Shown here piece after piece: positions 32,963 to 45,200 of a stretch of DNA of 64,000 nucleotides. The stretch covers positions 77,148,596-77,212,595 of the forward strand of contig CM050454.1 in assembly GCA_027563935.2 (NCBI GenBank), read 5' to 3'. Every line of letters starts with the position of its first letter. Positions within the stretch are counted from its first letter, which is position 1. Source of the stretch: Costus lasius. Taxonomy: Eukaryota > Streptophyta > Magnoliopsida > Zingiberales > Costaceae. The translations under genes and the position numbers were made by a program. The notes below the pieces were generated by a model. That model was given only the letters and a program-made list of their open reading frames with translations. It was not told the DNA's origin and did not search any database.

Positions 32963-34057
32963 TGTGATGCTCAAATCATTTGGACCAGGCCAAAAAGGGG
33001 AGGGCCTAGTCGTCCAACGCGGACAACCCAGATCCAGTCTCTCCGCCCGATTTCGCATGCACGCAGAAGAAGATGAAATCGGGTGATGTGACTCTCGGCG
33101 GAATCTTCGGTGACGTTCTTGGCGACGACAACGGCGGCGACTATGGGCGAAATCCTCAGCGATGTCTTCGGCATGATCGGCGGCCCCTCTCCGGCGAGGA
33201 CTACGGGTGGACGTAATCAGAAGAGGAATTTGGCTGGCAAAGGCGTGCGAAGGAAGGATTTGTGAAATCATGTATGGTGGCGTGATTCGGGGAGTCAGAA
33301 AATGGCAGGATCAACTGGCGAGCCGATCCCCTTCCATAGGCGGCACCCTTCGTCCCCTTCAAGAACTGGAGTGGACGAGTGAGATGGGGTAGAGCAGGGG
33401 AGCGCGGCTTCCCCACTTGGGAGTCTTTGGCGACACTCTTCCCAGCCTCCGTCCAAGTAGAAGAGAGGGGGAGGCGGTAGAACCACGCCGCCGTGGTTCC
33501 AGACCCGCCTCCCCCATGCGAGTTCGGCGGCTTGGTCGACGATGAGAGATTCCGGCGAGGTGAAGGAGAATACTATAGTCGACGGCAAGGGGCCGTCGAC
33601 ATGGGAGAGCGAAACAGGGAGAGCTCTCTATAAGGGTTTAGGTAGGTTTGGATTAATCTAAATGGAAATTTCCCTTATTATCTCTGTCTTCTCCGGCGAA
33701 CTCCTTCTCCTCTGTGTTTCTCGACGAAGGTCTTCTTCACCATCCCTGGCGGCGTTGAAAGCTTATGCAAGGTTGAAGACTGAGGCTCGGTCAGGTCCGA
33801 GCCTGCCACACGCTCTTCACTCGTTCACCCCAGCGAAGGACAAAATTCGGCGACGAGTGCAGGCAGCGCTTGATTCGCCGACGTGCGCGTGGGAACAAAG
33901 CTTTGTGGCATTCGAAACAAGGCAGCATCAATGGCTTGGTCAACATTGATGCAGCGACGAACGAAATCGAAATTCGATTTCAATTTTGATTTTCAATTTT
34001 GGGCACATAGTCCAATGGTGAAAACGCTGATGTGGGCGGTTGATTTAATGGGGCGTG
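32963..34057 (+). repeat. 3' LTR of the small element
   Basis: TGTGATGC start after the purine tract. It contains a TATA-like CTCTATAAGGG at 33623-33634, some 660 bp into the LTR. It is interrupted at 34057 by a minus-strand solo LTR. The last bases (ACA, 34959-34961) lie beyond that insert. Removing the insert gives the end GGGCGTGACA, close to GGGCATGACA of the 5' LTR. Confidence 0.88.
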
Positions 34058-34953
34058 TGTCAGGCCCTAATTAATCCTAAGCAGGGTTAATTACTCCAAT
34101 GCAGCTAATGTGCCACGTCAGCACCCAATTCCGCTGCGCAACTCTGATTTTCCAAATCGCTAAGCGCTGTTGACCGATTTTGACAGTTCCTTCACGCCTC
34201 AGGACGAACACCACTGTTCGTCTTACTCGCGTGACCTCCCGAACGCGCACACCGGCCAACCTGGTCGCCGGCCTGGGGCCTGCCGGCAGGGAAGAGGGTC
34301 GTACGCCCCTTCCCCTCAGCCGTCCTCGTCGGCGCCGCCGCTGAGCGCCGGAACCCTAAATCGGAGGTGGGAAAAGTCCGCCGAAGAAGACGATGGAAAC
34401 CCGCCGGAAAGCACAGCAAAGACGCCGGAAAAGACACCAGATAGGAGGGGAAAGCACACTATTATTTATCTCCAGGTACAGCCGCTCTAAAACCCCTCCC
34501 TCTCCTCTCTCTATACACGCTCACTGTACACACTCCACACTTCACTCCTTCGCTGGCCTCGCCGTCGCCGGACTGCTCGCCGGGACACTCGGAAGGTCGC
34601 CGCCTGAAGGAAGGAAGGATCGCTTGTACTCGCCGATGGTGGAGGAAGGTCGCTCGTGAGGAGGAAACTCGCTTGTCCGTGCCCTCGACCTCTCGTGCCT
34701 CCCTCCTCTGATGGTGTCCAGATTACGCCCCTTTTCTCCTCTCTGCTGCCGCCTGGGAACCCAACGTTGCCGCCTGCGTCCGCCTCGGGAGTCTGCATGC
34801 CATCGTCTCGCGCCTCCGCGCGCTGGCCCGGAGCCGGGTCGCTCGCCCGACTCCGCCTCCAATGGGCTGCTCAGCGTGAAGAAGAGCGGGCCTTGGGCCT
34901 GTGCCCAGGCCCAACGACGGTCTAGCCTGGCCCAAGCTCCTCCGGGCCTGACA
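34058..34953 (-). mobile_element. Solo gypsy-type LTR, inverted
   Basis: It is bounded by TGTCAGGCCC and GGGCCTGACA, a perfect 10-bp inverted terminus. It resembles the LTRs of the element at 39312-43264 in ends and layout, with a shared CCAAATCGCTA near one end and AAAACCCCTCCCTC in the middle. Flanks are GCGTG (34053-34057) and GCGTA (34954-34958), a TSD with one mutation. It is GC-rich and carries several open but unsupported frames on both strands. Confidence 0.8.
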
Positions 34954-34966
34954 GCGTAACACTAGG

Positions 34967-36202
34967 AAATGCATATCTTCCAATTTCAATGCAACATTAA
35001 ATAGCAGCAAAATTGGATGGTTGAGGTTTGACTATCATGAGTCATGACATGATTATTTTATTAAGAGAAAGAAAAATACAATAAACATTAAATATAATTA
35101 AATCCGTGGTTTTTTTATTCGTGAAGCAACTATTTTATTAGGTAGATACCTACTCTTCTAAGGCTAGGATACGGAGAGCGATGAGACCGAGGAGCACGAG
35201 ACGCTCCGATCTGACGTGGTAGTGAGGGTCAGGTCGCCGCCCCCAACGACTAGTCTGGACCATCTCTTTATCTTCTCTGACTGTTAGTTCGAGCACGTAC
35301 GTGAATTAAGTAACCACCGGGACCCACCCAATCTGCCCTCCCCTCCTCGTGACAAGAAACCAAACGGTCCAACTTTTTTTTTTTTATTATTATTATTATT
35401 TTTTATTATTTTTTATTATTTTTTTTAAAGGTCCAACTTTTAAAATACGTTTGAACAAGCTTCATGTACGTGCGTGCTAGCACATGCTTTAACCACGTTT
35501 TGAGGTGGGCCCTACATTTAAAAAAAATAAAAATAAAAATAAAAACGCTCTTAAAAAATATAAGATACAATTTATTAAATACTCCTTTATTAATTTAATA
35601 AATATCACATAAATGGGCAAGAGAGATCATCCTTTAACAAATTTAACATATCACATAATAAATATTTAATTCAGAAGTATCTATAAAGAGAAAAAACAAA
35701 ATCGAAGACATTTTGATTGAGGGTGCGAGATGGCATGAGGGAACAGGTGAGGCGGCGTCCACCACACCTTGTCGTGTTCATTGACCTTTTTCGGCCGTCC
35801 ATCAAGCCGTCATCACTCTTTTTCTTCGCCACGTGGTGGGACAGCACCTTTTTCAATTTATATCGAATAAATGGAAAAAAAAAAAAGGAAAAAAAAAACC
35901 ATCTGCGCCAGAGCGAAAGCAGGAGGGCAACCCAACGCCCGCCACTTCGCGATCGCCGAAGAAAAAGGAAAGATTTCTCTTGGCAAGCATCTCGCGCTCC
36001 CTTCTCTTCTCAATCATCAAATCTCTGTTAAAGGCAAATTTCTTTTGTTGGAAATCTAACAAAATTTCCGGCTGTTTGTCTCTGGTTTCGCAGATTTTGA
36101 TTCTTGGCTCTGGTTTTGTGGAATTGTGGGTTTCGATTGACGAGATCGGGCCTCCGATTTAGGTGCCCGGAAATTGGTGTAGGCGCTGCGTAGAAACCGA
36201 TC
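34967..36202 (+). promoter_or_regulatory. Upstream region and 5' UTR of the tetraspanin gene
   Basis: This A/T-rich sequence contains a T/ATT-rich simple repeat (35374-35426), an A-rich tract (35520-35545) and a TATAAA at 35682-35687, about 515 bp before the ATG. The stretch from about 35870 has an A-rich tract and then CT-rich sequence typical of plant 5' UTRs. No other gene is seen. Transcription start and any 5'-UTR intron cannot be fixed from sequence alone. Confidence 0.4.
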
Positions 36203-39200
36203 ATGGCGTGCAAGTGCTTCTGGGAATGTTTGTTGAAGCTTCTTAACTTTTTATTGATGCTCGCCGGGCTGGCGATGGTTGGGTATGGGGCGTACTTGCT
36301 GGTGGAGTGGAATAAGGCTGCTTCTGCCGACGACAGCGACGATACAGTTTCTCCGACGAGTTACGATCCAGAGTTATTGAAGCTAGGGCGGCCCATGATT
36401 ATTGCCGTATCACTTTCATCCAGTTTTCTAGATCATTTACCAAAAGCATGGTATGTAGAACATCTGACTCGTTCCCCTCTCGTGAAACATCTCGTTAATT
36501 TCACTCAAAGGTTTTTAAGTTTTGGTTCATTTATTCGTTGGTGGACATGACAAGTTTTATGCCTCTCCAAGGGCAAGTTGATGAGGATACAAAATTACGC
36601 TCCACATGATTTATACAATTGTTCATTTTTCTAAAAAAAATTTGAAATTTTTATCCATCATTTGTTACATACTGCCCAATTGTACCTTTAATTATTTTTA
36701 CCCTCTTTTCTTTTTTGCACTGATGCATGAATATTTTCTTATTTTGCATAGCTAGTGTAAATAGATGCTTAAATAGGTTCTGAATTATATCTAAACGATT
36801 GGTGAAACTAATCAGCATATCACTTCAATTTTTGTGCTAGAAATAATTTTTATACTTTTTGTTACAGATTCTACTTTGTTTCCGATGTAGCTGGTCGTGT
36901 ATTTCAATTTAATTTTCAAGATCCGATTCCCCTTTTCCTGCTTTGCTTTCATAGCTTATGTTTCGGCTGGTCACTGTTCTTGCATCACCACCTGGTGCAC
37001 CGAATTCCATCTGCCAAAATAAGAAGAATGAGATACCATTGGTCCGCAATTACCTTTTGTGCACACTAGTATTTTGGGATGCTAGACGTTTATGCTGTCT
37101 TTGTTGTTCATCCTGAGCACACAAGAAACACCACGACTTCTTGTTAAATTCCAATTACTGCTAATCTATGTATAATTGAAAACCTTCCAAATTCAACATT
37201 TCAAAATTCAAATTAAGAGAGCATGTGACCAGCTTAAAGAAGCCCTATAACATACATAGATAATACCAAAAACTCATGGAAACACCTTTAACAATAGCAA
37301 TAAGCATTGAAACAGAAAAATCATCTATAATCAAGAAAACATGACAACATTAAAGGGAGAAAATCTAACCAAAGGGAGAAATTGTACTTTTGTAACATGA
37401 TAAAATTTAATCTTATGCATGAGTAGTTTGACATCCACACATGATTAGATTAATTAATTTCTATTCCTCTCTTTAGTGTGAGTGTGAGTCATCTTTTCAC
37501 TCTTCTCGAGTCACACATAAAAAATTTTGTTCACGAAAACTGAATTGGTGTACATGAAAAACAAGTCATCCCTCTTTTTCAAAGGCATGAGACATGAAAA
37601 GTTAACATTCTTTTGTAAAATTATCATGGCAATTTTTATTATTACTAGAGGACATTCCATGTCTCCATTAGCTTGCAAATCCACCATAATTGGTTCACAT
37701 CACCATGCCTAACCTAGACAATATTTCCACCTCTATTTAGTGCAATTTTGAAACTCCTTTTGAAACAACTAGTGGGTTGTGACATAGGGGGACGACACGT
37801 GCGATGGGCTAGCAAATAAGATGAATCTAAAGAATGCAAACTAACATGCAAATTAAAAATATGTTTTTGTAAATTTTAAATAAAATGCCTTGATTATCAT
37901 GCAAATAAAACTAAAACTAAACTATTCATGCAATTTATAAAATAAGAAAAATTAAGGGTAAGCATGCAACTAATATGCAACTACTACTAAACATGCAAAT
38001 CTATAATTAAGAAGCAATAATGCATAAAATAATGACATTAAAATAAAAGGAGGCTCACCTTGTGATCCTTGAGAATATAAGGATCAACCATCCCATTCTT
38101 CAGTGGCCCTAGTCTATGGAAGAAGGTGTAGATGGTTGGCAATTACAAGCACTTCAACCCAACAAACCCAAACAAACTTGGGCATTAAAGTTATTACAAT
38201 GCAAATTAAGTGGCCTTTTTTACAATGCAACAAAATCAAGAGGGGAGGTTTGGCCTCCAAGTTCCTCTTCTTAACAATTTGATAAATTATCTAGATCTAT
38301 TTAACTTCAAAATAACAATTGAAACATGGTATTAGAAGTGTGGCGCCACCTCTTGCTTGAAGGAATCATTTGAGATGTGCCAACCATCTTGGTATTCCAT
38401 GAGTTCCGACATCTTCTTCCTTCAATCCTTGCGCAACCTTCATAAGCAAGTTATCACTTCAAAACAAAGCTAAAGACAAACACAAGGAAAGTTAGAGAGC
38501 TCTATTGAGTGATGTTCAAGGGTGTTGTGCTATTGTGTATGAAGTGCTCTTTGATGTTGAGGATGAGACACTTGATGATGAATGAAATTACTTGTGCCTT
38601 CTACACAAACAAACATTATGAACAGGTTAGAGATTCATGCACATAAAAGTAAGATAATAGATAGAACATGAGGGAAGAGTGCTTGTTTTTGAGATGAAGA
38701 TGATGTTGCTCCAAGCTAGTGATGAAGTGTTCCTTTGCACCATTTTTTTGGGAAAAAAGCTTGCACCACTTGATGAGAGAGGCGCCACCTAAGGTTATAG
38801 AATAAGGGCTTATGCCACTATGTAGAAGAGGAAGGTCTCTTGCGCAAGTTGATTGGGAGAGTTCTTGATTGAGAGGTTAGTAAAGGGAACCTTGGCTAAT
38901 AAGAGGAGAAAGATAAAGAAGAGTGACACAAGCACCCAAGAAAGGAGGAGAGCATAAGAGGGACAACTCAAACACCCATGGGATAGTGAGGAAACTACTA
39001 GACAAATTTTCATTATGCAACTAATGATGCATGAATGCATTTTACATGGTTATAGGAAAGTGGCTAGGGGTGGGGAAGGAAGTCATTTGCTTCCTTGTGA
39101 ATTTACAAATTTAGAGGTATTAATTTCTGAATTCAATGTTGAAGGGGTGCCCAAATCTTTCCCTTAACACTATGTTTCCTTGAAGAGACAGAAAACTAGA

Positions 39201-42200
39201 GGGAAAGAAAATAAGGAAGTGAAAGAAAAGTGAAAGGGAGAGAAAAATTAATCACGTGTAGTGCACGTGATTAATTTCTTCCTAGGTGAACTGCAGCTAC
39301 TGCACGGTAGGTGTCACGTTCTTTTTTTCACAAGCCTCCATGTAAGCACAACAGCCTCAAAATGGCGATGTTGACTGGTCCAAATCGCTATCTGTTGCCT
39401 CGAGACGAACGCTGCTCAACGCGTTCGTTCACTCGCCTTCTTCGCGAGAACGATGCCGCCTGCGTCCGTTCTCGCCGCCGCCTCCTCTCGACGCCGGAAA
39501 AGAGCGTGATGGAAGGGAGAGGTCCGCCTCTTCCCTCAGCCTCACACGTTGTCGGAAGCGCCGCCTACGCCGCTGTTGTCGAAGACGACTGGAAACAGGG
39601 GACCTCACTGGACCGCTGGGAACGGCTCGTCGGAGCCGGAGAAGAGGGAGAGGAACACACATAGTAGAAGGGAAAATTCCTTTTTATTCCACTCAGTGAA
39701 TAAAAACACATAAAACCCCTCCCTCACGTCCCTCTCACTCACGTCATTCCTCTCGTCGCTCCTCTCGTCGGCGGCAGACTCTGCCGCCAACTCACAAGAT
39801 ATCCTCTCTCTCTCTCAAACTCCGCTCCAGACTCAACTCTAGTTTCCTTGCTCGCAGGTTTTCGCCCTCCTCAAGCTCTCTGTCGTCCTGCCTCTAAATA
39901 GGGCAGGGGGCGCTCGCTCCGCTCAGCGCCCGATTCGGTCGCCGCTCACGTCCTCTACTCGAACAGTTGCCGAAGACGACGCCGCTCTGCGTCCTTCGCG
40001 TTGCTTGTGTCCGAGGAGGCTTCTGCGTCCACTTCCTCCACGAGCACCGCCGACTCCGATTTCTTCGTTGGAGTTGGTCGCTCGCCCTTTGCTCTGTGCG
40101 ACTCGGACGTTGCCTCCTCTGCGTCTGCATCGGCTGCTAAAGCCGTGCCTGGTGGAGTCGCCGCTCGCCCCGCGTCTAACGCTCCCGCTGGAGGCGACGA
40201 GGTTGCGAACGTCCCTTGGTCAAAATCGGATTTTGACCAGCTGCTTCCCTTAAACAGGGCTCCTCTTTGATCTTTGCGGCGTGGGCCTGGGCCACCGCCC
40301 AGCCCAGTCTCTTTTAGTCCAAGCCTGTAAATCTCGGGCCTGACAATTCTCCCCCGCCAAACTAGGACATCGCCCTCGATGTCTATTACGGGCATCTCGC
40401 TGCGATATGAGCATCTCGTGTTCGTACGGGCTCCGTCGCTCTATGTGTTCCCCGTGCTCTCGCAGTTGAGGTCATCGAATTACCTCACTGAATAATGGAG
40501 ATCCACCTTGATGCTCCCTCCTGAAGCACTTGGACTCCTTCCAAGTGTGGAATGATCGAAATCTTCGCTCGTCGAAGCAGTTCGATGCCGAGGACGACGT
40601 CGTAATTGTCTATCTTTGCCACTTGGACGTGGTGTCGGCCCGTCCAGTCTCCCAGCTTCACTGGAACATCATAGGAAACAGCCACCATCGGTTGCTCTGT
40701 GGCATTGACGGTTTTCATTCGAGTCGTCGTCGATGAAGTGTGCAAGCCAAGCTGTGCAACCATTCGTTCCGATACGAATAGATGAGTTGCGCCGGTGTCG
40801 ACCATCGCCTCCACCTCAACTCCATTGATCTGCATCGGAACATACATCAATCCTGCTTTACCTGAGACTGACACTGCCGTGATTGTGTTCAGGGTCATTC
40901 CCCGATGCATGTCACCACAGGGTCACCCTCGTCTCCTTTCTTCTCCGCCAACTCTCGCTCCACGATAGTTGCAATTGCCAAAATCCGTTGTCGGTTTGGG
41001 CATTCGTACATCTGATGTGGGCCTTTGCACAAAAAGCACTTCATCGGTCTCGGTTGTTCCTGCGCTTTATCTGCAGGTCGGTTTTGCTCCTGTCGTGCTG
41101 GCTGGCCATTACCTCGCTAGGGAAGGGGTCTCTCCCTTTCTAGTGTTCTTGCCCTTGCCGGAGAGCGACGCTTCGAAGGCGACCTTGATACTCTCGAAGT
41201 CGATCCTGAAGTGCGCATGTCCACCAAGGACTCGGCCACCAGTGCGGCCTCTCTCCAGTCTTGCGGTGCATGCCGCCGGACTTCTGCTTCAGCCCATGGT
41301 TGAAGATGACGAAGGAAGGTATGCTTCCGATCCGCCTCGGCCATATCTGGAATCTGCAACATCCGTGCAGAATAGGCTCGGACATATTCTTGAATCGGAC
41401 ATGTATGTCGGAGCCGATCCACTGCATCTCGTGCCTGGTCCACCGAGTTTCCGGGAAGAAACTGCCACTGCAGTTCCTCTCGGAACATATCCCAGGTTCA
41501 TCTCGGGGCTTCTGATGTAGAATCAACTTTGGTGCGCCACCAAAGTTTAGCATCATCGGTAAGGTACGCGGTGCACACCTGCACTTTCTCGCCGTCTGGG
41601 ACATGATTGGTGATAAAAAATTGTTCTACGTCCCAGATGAAATTGCCCAGTTCTTTTGATGATCGAGCCCCTTCGAAGGTCGAAGGTTCAGGGACCCGCA
41701 CCTTTACGTTTGGAGCCGCCTGCTCCGTATGTGCCGTTGTCGCTGGCGCTCCTCCTTGTGCCTCCGCTGCCAATGCCACGCGCAGCACCACGATTTCAGT
41801 CTGCATCTGCTATTGCGCCACTACTTGCCCTGCTACCTACTCTTGTAGCGCAGCCATCTCTCCCAAACTTTGCCGGAGTGTAGCCATTTCCGCCAAGGCT
41901 TGCTGGAGGGCAAGAATTTGCAACCTCTGTTGCTCCACCGTGCGCTGTAAATCCTCCACTTGGGGAACAACCGCATCGTTATTATTCCCCGTTAAGCCGA
42001 ACACCTGCTCAATGCGCGCTATGCGGTCTCCTTGATTCACCATATCGTTGAAGAACCTGCCTCTGATACCAGTTTGTCATGCCCTTTTTTTCACAAGCCT
42101 CCACGTAAGCACAACAGCCTCAAAATGTGCGCCAAGATGCCAAAAATCAGCCCCAAATTCTACGCACGCCCGAATTAATTTTGACCTCAGCCGCGTGAAT

Positions 42201-45200
42201 TTGAAATTGCCGCTATGAATTTAGGAATGCTGATGTCGTCCGACGTCAATCGAAGGATGGCGATGTTGACTGGTCCAAATCGCTATCTGCTGCCTCGGGA
42301 CGAACGTTGCTCAACGCGTTCGTTCACTCGTCTTCTTCGCGAGAACGACGCCGCCTGCGTCTGTTCTCGCCGCCGCCTCCTCTCGACGCCGGAAAAGAGC
42401 GTGATGGCAGGGAGAAGCCTCTCCGCCTCTTCCCTCAGCCTCACACGTTGTCGGAAGCGCTGCCTACGCCACTGTTGTCGAAGACGACTGGAAATAGGGG
42501 ACCTCACTGGACCGCTGGGAACGGCTCGTCGGAGCCGGAGAAGAGGGAGAGGAACACACACAGTAGAAGGGAAAATTCCTTTTTATTCCACTCGTGAATA
42601 AAAACACATAAAACCCCTCCCTCACGTCCCTCTCACTCACGTCGTTCCTCTCGTCGGCGGCAGACTCTGCCGCCAACTCACAAGATCTCCTCTCTCTCTC
42701 TCAAACTCCGCTCCAGACTCAACTCTAGTTTCCTTGCTCGCAGGTTTTCGCCCTCCTCAAGCTCTCTGTCGTCCTGCCTCTAAATAGGGCAGGGGGCGCT
42801 CGCTCCGCTCAGCGCCCGATTCGGTCGCTGCCTGCGTCCTCTGCTCGAACAGTTGCCGAAGACGACGCCGCTCCGCGTCCTTCGCGTCGCTTATGTCCGA
42901 GGAGGCTTCTGCGTCCACTTCCTCCACGAGCACCGCCGACTCCGATTTCTTCGTTGGAGTCGGTCGCTCGCCCTCTGCTCCGTGCGACTCGGACATTGCC
43001 TCCTCTGCGTCCGCATCGGCTGCTGAAGCCGTGCCTGGTGGAGTCGCCGCTCGCCCCGCGTCTAACGCTCCCGCTGGAGGCGACGAGGCAGCGAACGTCC
43101 CTTGGTCAAAATCGGATTTTGACCGGCACGTCCCTTGGTCAAAATCAGATTTTGACCAGCTGCTTCCCTTAAACAGGGCTCCTCTTTGATCTTTGCGGCG
43201 TGGGCCTGGGCCACTGCCCAGCCCAGTCTCTTTTAGTCCAAGCCTGCAAATCTCGGGCCTGACAGTAGGGTATGTGGGCTGTGATTGGATGGCGATGACA
43301 ACGGTGGGCTAGACGGTGATGACGAGCTAAATGGCTAAGTGGGCTATGACTAGAAGGCAACGGCGACGGCAGGCAGCTGGAAGGCGACGGCAACGGCGAG
43401 CTAGATGGCGAGGGCTAGCGTCGAGGGGCATCCTACTAGAAGGCGATGAAAGGGGAGTTTGGACAACGACGGCAATAGTGCGAGCGGCTAGACAGCGAAG
43501 GCGAGCGACAAGGGATGGCGACAGCAGACAAGCAGCTGGAAAGGCATGGGTCGGCGACGATGGGTAAGTGCTGGATGGCGGCGGCAGGTGAGCTTGGACG
43601 GTGAGGCAATGAGCTTAGAAGGTGACGACGATGGCGTGTGAGCGGCTTTGGACACCAGATTTTGTTCCGTGGAGTTTTCCGCCGATTTGGGCAAAAGACA
43701 AATGAAGGAAAAAAAAACTTTTTTCCGCCTCTAGTTTTCCTTCACCTTCAGTTTTCCCTTCAAGGAAATAAAGGAAAAAGTGATTTTTCTTTCTTTTCTT
43801 TTAGGTTTCCTTCCAAGGAAACACAATGTTAATGCTTTCAACGAATTTTCTTGTTGGTTTGGAGCTTTGAATTTCGAAAGTCCTTCCTTGAAGTGCTTGG
43901 AGACTTTCCTTCTTTATTCTGAACGCATGGAAACCTTGGATGAGAGAAAAATCTTTCCTTCTTCCTTCTTGATGTGTGATTTATTTGAATGTTGCTCCTT
44001 GAAGGTTTGGACGAATTTGGCTTGAAAAAAGGTGGCAATGTTTGCTTGAATATCTTGGACAAAAATCCTTTGTTGGGGTGAAAGGAATTTTGATTTTGAT
44101 TTGGCTTTTAATGCTTCAACCAATCACTCCTTAATTGATGGACTTGATGGAGAATATCTTGTGGGTTGGGGATTTTCATTGATTCCTTGAGTAGAGGAGG
44201 ATTTCTTAGACAATTGTTTTGCTTGATGGATGGTTTAACTCTTTAGGAAAGATAGTTGGAATTGCTTCAATCCAAGGACTTTCACTTGAACTAGTTTGAA
44301 GTAGTTGAAGTGGTACTTTCCAGCATGGGAGCTCGCTTAAGTGAAGTGAGTTTGTGAGCTAGCTAGCTTATCTTGAGCTATTGAAATGCTTGCCATATAA
44401 ACATGTTAGTGCAAGAATGAGGTGCCATGAGCTGACCTATCATGATGCATGAGTTAGATTCCATATTTGGAAGTTGGGTGCATGCATGATTTACAATGTA
44501 CAAACTTACCATATTTGGAAACTACATGATGCATATTATTCTTTTGGGTGAATTAACCTATGATGCATACAATGCAAGGAGGTGGTGCCTTAGGGTACCC
44601 TTAAACTACGGTAGCCTTATCTTCCATTTAAACCTTGTTTGATCGTTACTCCTACCTCCATCAAGTCATGAGAATTTGTGGCAGTCCAAATTGAATTAAA
44701 CCCCTTTAATTTGATTTTGCAAAAAGTGAAATCTCCATAGTTCAAAACTAGGACCTTAGCTAACTAACATCAAGTGTAATCATTTTGTTAACAATACTTG
44801 TTATTGTAAACTCTAATTCAATATTTATTCACATCCTAATAAGTTTGTATAATATCATAAATATTATAAAGAGTGTGGTGACTAGCAACACATTGCTACC
44901 ATCTAAATTACATAAATGTCATAATTCAACATAACCTTCTCTTTGCAATGTTATTGTATAGTTTGATCTCTTTGTCATTAATATCTTTATTGAACGCAAC
45001 TCTTGGAATGTGTAATGCCTGTATAGTTTACTTGTTATGTTTCTTGATTCTCAAGTAAATTAACATAATAGATGAGATTTATGTCCCTCATCAATTCAAT
45101 TTTGTCAAAATATGAGTTACTTATTTGAGTCAACTTTGCTACTTTAATCACTTTTTTATAATAAACTTGCTCTAACTTGTGGGTTAGCTGAAGATAATTG

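Larger units (their letters stand above)
20161..34961 (+). mobile_element. Small non-autonomous LTR element (LARD/TRIM-like), hosting two insertions
   Basis: The outer ends TGTGATGC (20161) and AACA (34961) are flanked by perfect TSDs CTAGG (20156-20160, 34962-34966). After subtracting a complete gypsy element (20951-32239) and a solo LTR (34058-34953), with one TSD copy each, what remains is two LTRs of about 1.1 kb and a 408-bp internal segment (32555-32962) with a primer site and a purine-rich tract. Net length is about 2.6 kb. No gag or pol exists, so it must have moved with enzymes from another element. It is larger in LTR than classical TRIMs and smaller inside than typical LARDs. Confidence 0.88.
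39312..43264 (-). mobile_element. Gag-protease-only gypsy-type element in intron 1
   Basis: On the minus strand the order is 5' LTR (43264-42075), tRNA-Met primer site (42073-42062), gag, protease, purine tract GGCGGGGGAGAAT (40358-40346) and 3' LTR (40345-39312). TSDs GTAGG (39307-39311, 43265-43269) are perfect. The internal part is only 1.73 kb. Reverse transcriptase, RNase H and integrase are absent with no sign of a scar, so it is a non-autonomous design comparable to plant TR-GAG elements but with a protease. It lies antisense to the host gene. Confidence 0.92.
37780..44620 (+). repeat. Non-coding intronic repeat family, copy 1 (interrupted)
   Basis: The sequence from about GGGCTAGCAAATAAG (37810) through 39311, continuing 43270-44620, is related to 47450-49400 and, inverted, to 49430-51440. 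Shared segments include the CTTGAGAAT..AAGG region near 38070/47600, GAGGGGAGG near 38240/47735, and the tail with GCATGATTTACAATG-like sequence near 44485/49290. No transposase is visible and the termini are not fixed. The retrotransposon at 39312 is inserted within it. Confidence 0.55.

Noticed and set aside
34170..35010. Several 80-106 codon frames on both strands
   Set aside because: They overlap in almost every frame within a GC-rich solo LTR; the low-complexity composition explains the openness.
39955..40395. 146-codon minus-strand frame rich in acidic and alanine residues
   Set aside because: It lies inside the LTR of the gag-protease element and starts or ends at LTR features. No domain, and the partner LTR breaks it.
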